This document shows, piece by piece, positions 5,700 to 7,055 of a stretch of 7,055 nt of DNA. Origin of the DNA: Deltaproteobacteria bacterium (lineage in GTDB: Bacteria > Desulfobacterota > DSM-4660 > Desulfatiglandales > B25-G16). The translations under genes were made by a program, and so were the position numbers. Below the pieces are notes generated by a model that did not search any database, was not told the DNA's origin, and worked only from the letters and a program-made list of their open reading frames with translations. Every line of letters begins with the position of its first letter. Position 1 is the stretch's first letter. The stretch is from contig JAFDHR010000270.1 of NCBI GenBank assembly GCA_019308645.1, positions 1-7,055 of the forward strand, in the 5' to 3' direction.

Positions 5700-6752
5700 A
5701 TGGTTAACAGGGAAAAAAAACAGAGCCCTGATTATGCAAGGATAAGTAGTGCAACAGCTATGTCCCTTGGGCTTAGTAAAGGCCGTTTTTATAGAGGGGC
5801 AAAAAATAGATGCGCTAATCTTCTTGTTCATTACCCTGAGGGATGTGCAGCCAATTGTGCATACTGCGGTCTTGCGAAAAAAAGGACAGGCGCCTATGAC
5901 AAGAAAACATTCATTATGGTCCAATGGCCATTGTTTTCCATGGATGCTATCATTGAGGCCATCAACGATGGCCCTAAATATGTAAGACGGACATGCATTT
6001 CCATGATCACAACCGGTAGATGTCGAAGAGATACCATCGCTATGACCCAGCGGCTAAAGAAGGAGACGAGGATTCCGATCTCTATTCTTATAAGCCCAAC
6101 GGTCTTAAAGATAGATGATCTTAAAGCAATGAAGGAAAGTGGGGCGGATATGATTGGTGTAGCTATTGATCTGGCTACTCCAGAGCTTTTTGATCTTTAC
6201 AGGGGGAAAGGAGTATCAGGACCTCATACGTGGGAGAGATACTGGCAAACTGTTGTGGATGGTATTGAGATATTTGGTATGAGAAATGTTGGAATCCATC
6301 TCATGGTGGGCATGGGTGAGACTGAACAGGAAATGGTTTCCATTATGGAAAGAGCATGGAATTTAGGGGCTGTGAACCATCTCTTTTCTTTTTTTGCTGA
6401 ACCGGGTTCCAAATTAGAGAACAGAAAACAGCCACCCTGGCCATCCTATCTTAGGATACAGCTCGCACGCTATCTATTAGAAGAAAAGTCTATAAAGGGA
6501 TCTCGTATGATCTTTGATAAGGATGGGCATATCATAGACTTTGGCCTGCCAAAAGATGATATAGTGAAAATTATCAATTTAGGGAGCCCGTTTATGACCG
6601 GTGGTTGTCTGGACGAGGATGGAGAGGTTGCCTGTAACAGGCCTTTTGGTAATTGTCTTCCAGGTGAAAAACAATGGAATTACCCTTACCGACCTAATGA
6701 AGAGGAAATAAACCTAATTCAAAAACACATATTTGCCTTAAGCCCGAATTAA
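5700..6752 (+). CDS. lipS2: Radical SAM protein, LipS2-like lipoyl synthase subunit
   Basis: In the LipS1/LipS2 route two radical SAM enzymes insert the two sulfur atoms into a carrier-bound octanoyl chain. This 350-residue protein has the radical SAM cluster motif GCAANCAYCGL (C49, C53, C56; C-x3-C-x2-C). Before it stands ARISSATAMSLGLSKGRFYRG, split as ARISSATAMS and LGLSKGRFYRG, a lead-in I associate with LipS2 proteins. After it come a VQWP strand (about 75-78), a barrel with SMITTGR, ISILISPT and HLMVGMGETEQE, and a C-terminal set GGC(303), AC(312)NRP and C(319), suited to an auxiliary Fe-S cluster. Neighbouring carrier and ligase genes support the lipoate role; a biotin-synthase-like enzyme is the alternative. 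The ATG at 5700 has only GGA 6 nt upstream, and an in-frame stop at 5649 limits extension. It ends with tandem stops TAATAA. LipS1 is not visible. Confidence 0.72.
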   Translation: MVNREKKQSPDYARISSATAMSLGLSKGRFYRGAKNRCANLLVHYPEGCAANCAYCGLAKKRTGAYDKKTFIMVQWPLFSMDAIIEAINDGPKYVRRTCISMITTGRCRRDTIAMTQRLKKETRIPISILISPTVLKIDDLKAMKESGADMIGVAIDLATPELFDLYRGKGVSGPHTWERYWQTVVDGIEIFGMRNVGIHLMVGMGETEQEMVSIMERAWNLGAVNHLFSFFAEPGSKLENRKQPPWPSYLRIQLARYLLEEKSIKGSRMIFDKDGHIIDFGLPKDDIVKIINLGSPFMTGGCLDEDGEVACNRPFGNCLPGEKQWNYPYRPNEEEINLIQKHIFALSPN

Positions 6753-6770
6753 TAAGCTTTGGTTTATTAA
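6749..6770 (+). other. AT-only hairpin at the end of the radical SAM gene
   Basis: TTAATAA (6749-6755) and TTATTAA (6764-6770) pair around an 8-nt loop and overlap the stop codon. The stem has no G-C pairs and is followed by CCTTTCC, not a T-run. It is therefore at best a weak terminator or mRNA end signal. Confidence 0.25.
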
Positions 6771-6792
6771 CCTTTCCTGCTATATAATTTTT

Positions 6793-6821
6793 TTGACACG
6801 GTATGCCAATAATGTTACTAA
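6793..6821 (+). promoter_or_regulatory. Candidate strong promoter reading into the palindromic element
   Basis: A perfect TTGACA -35 (6793-6798) is followed by a 17-nt spacer and TACTAA (6816-6821). This weak -10 is helped by an extended TG at 6813-6814. Transcription would begin near 6828 and read straight through the inverted-repeat element at 6847-7031. No open reading frame with a ribosome site follows, so the product would be a non-coding RNA or the leader of a gene beyond the window. Confidence 0.42.
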
Positions 6822-6846
6822 ATAAGTATCTGCTCAATAATTTAAG

Positions 6847-7031
6847 GAAGGGCATGGGTGTCTTTTTTTGTTATGCCCTTCTAATAGGGCACATTGCCAT
6901 GTCGTTTCAAAATTGGGTAATAGCAACTTGACCTTAGAATAATATGCTCCGTCTATATTACCCAATTTTGAAACGACAACTAAGCTTAAGTTATATTTAA
7001 GGGCATAAGCAAAAAAAGATACCCATGCCCT
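6847..7031. mobile_element. Nested inverted-repeat element (MITE- or REP-doublet-like)
   Basis: Outer arms of 32/33 nt (6849-6880 and 6999-7031, beginning AGGGCATGGG) are complementary except for one G/T mismatch and one single-base bulge. Inside, a perfect 23-bp pair lies at 6900-6922 and 6956-6978 (core TTTCAAAATTGGGTAAT), around a 33-nt loop. The left arm is also a hairpin in itself: GAAGGGCAT (6847-6855) pairs with ATGCCCTTC (6873-6881). The right arm has AGGGCAT (7000-7006) with ATGCCCT (7025-7031). The whole can fold either as one long rod or as separate hairpins. There is no transposase gene, and I see no clear target-site duplication beside the arms. It is probably a non-autonomous mobile repeat; a structured RNA is the alternative, given the promoter just upstream. 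Confidence 0.6.
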
Positions 7032-7055
7032 AAAAAAGCAGTAAATTTCCACAGG

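Noticed and set aside
6749..6770. Rho-independent terminator after the radical SAM gene
   Set aside because: The stem is seven A-T pairs only, and the following sequence is CCTTTCC, not a U-tract.
6834..7052. 72-codon minus-strand frame over the right-hand repeat
   Set aside because: It is composed almost wholly of the inverted-repeat arms, has no ribosome site and shows no recognisable domain, so it is a by-product of the palindrome.
1..7055. CRISPR array, tRNA or rRNA genes
   Set aside because: No regularly spaced direct repeats with unique spacers were found, and no cloverleaf with tRNA hallmark loops or conserved rRNA segment was seen on either strand.

Overview
The window reads as a fragment of a moderately AT-rich bacterial chromosome, probably an anaerobic Gram-negative of the Desulfobacterota type or a related phylum. 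This rests on gene content, on a FeMo-co-type NifX/NifB-like small protein at the left edge, and on intergenic repeat sequences I associate with such genomes. It is an inference, not a measured placement.

Layout. (1) Positions 1-56, minus strand: the first 18 codons of a NifX/NifB-like dinitrogenase cofactor-biosynthesis family protein. (2) 57-355: an intergenic stretch dominated by a folded, mosaic repeat element. (3) 356-2158, minus strand: an intact uvrC. (4) 2159-2536: a divergent intergenic region with heptamer repeats, a GC-rich cruciform-like repeat and a plausible hisD promoter. (5) 2537-3829: a hisD-family gene with all metal and substrate residues but a changed NAD-site residue. (6) 3830-4159: a decayed four-helix-bundle (23S rRNA intervening-sequence type) gene, frameshifted twice. 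(7) 4160-6752: a lipoate module, made of a GcvH/LbpA-like lipoyl carrier, a two-domain LplA+LplB lipoate-protein ligase broken into two frames, and a radical SAM protein resembling the LipS2 lipoyl synthase subunit. (8) 6753-7055: no gene, but a good sigma70-type promoter leading into a roughly 185-bp nested inverted-repeat element.

The lipoate genes fit the recently described alternative lipoate assembly route (sLpl(AB) ligase plus LipS1/LipS2), known from bacteria and archaea that use LbpA carriers with sulfur-oxidising heterodisulfide-reductase-like (sHdr) complexes. The ligase would attach a lipoyl precursor to the carrier lysine (K59), and the radical SAM enzyme(s) would insert sulfur. 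No glycine-cleavage partner genes (gcvT, gcvP) are visible, and LipS1 and hdr genes are not in the window.

The most striking observation is that the first two lipoate genes appear to carry short deletions compared with their families: about 10 residues in frame in the carrier, and about 16-17 residues out of frame in the ligase. Each junction could be explained by a short direct repeat. The radical SAM gene also has an uncertain start beside an A8 run. Either the module is decaying or these are assembly errors; reads over the junctions would decide.
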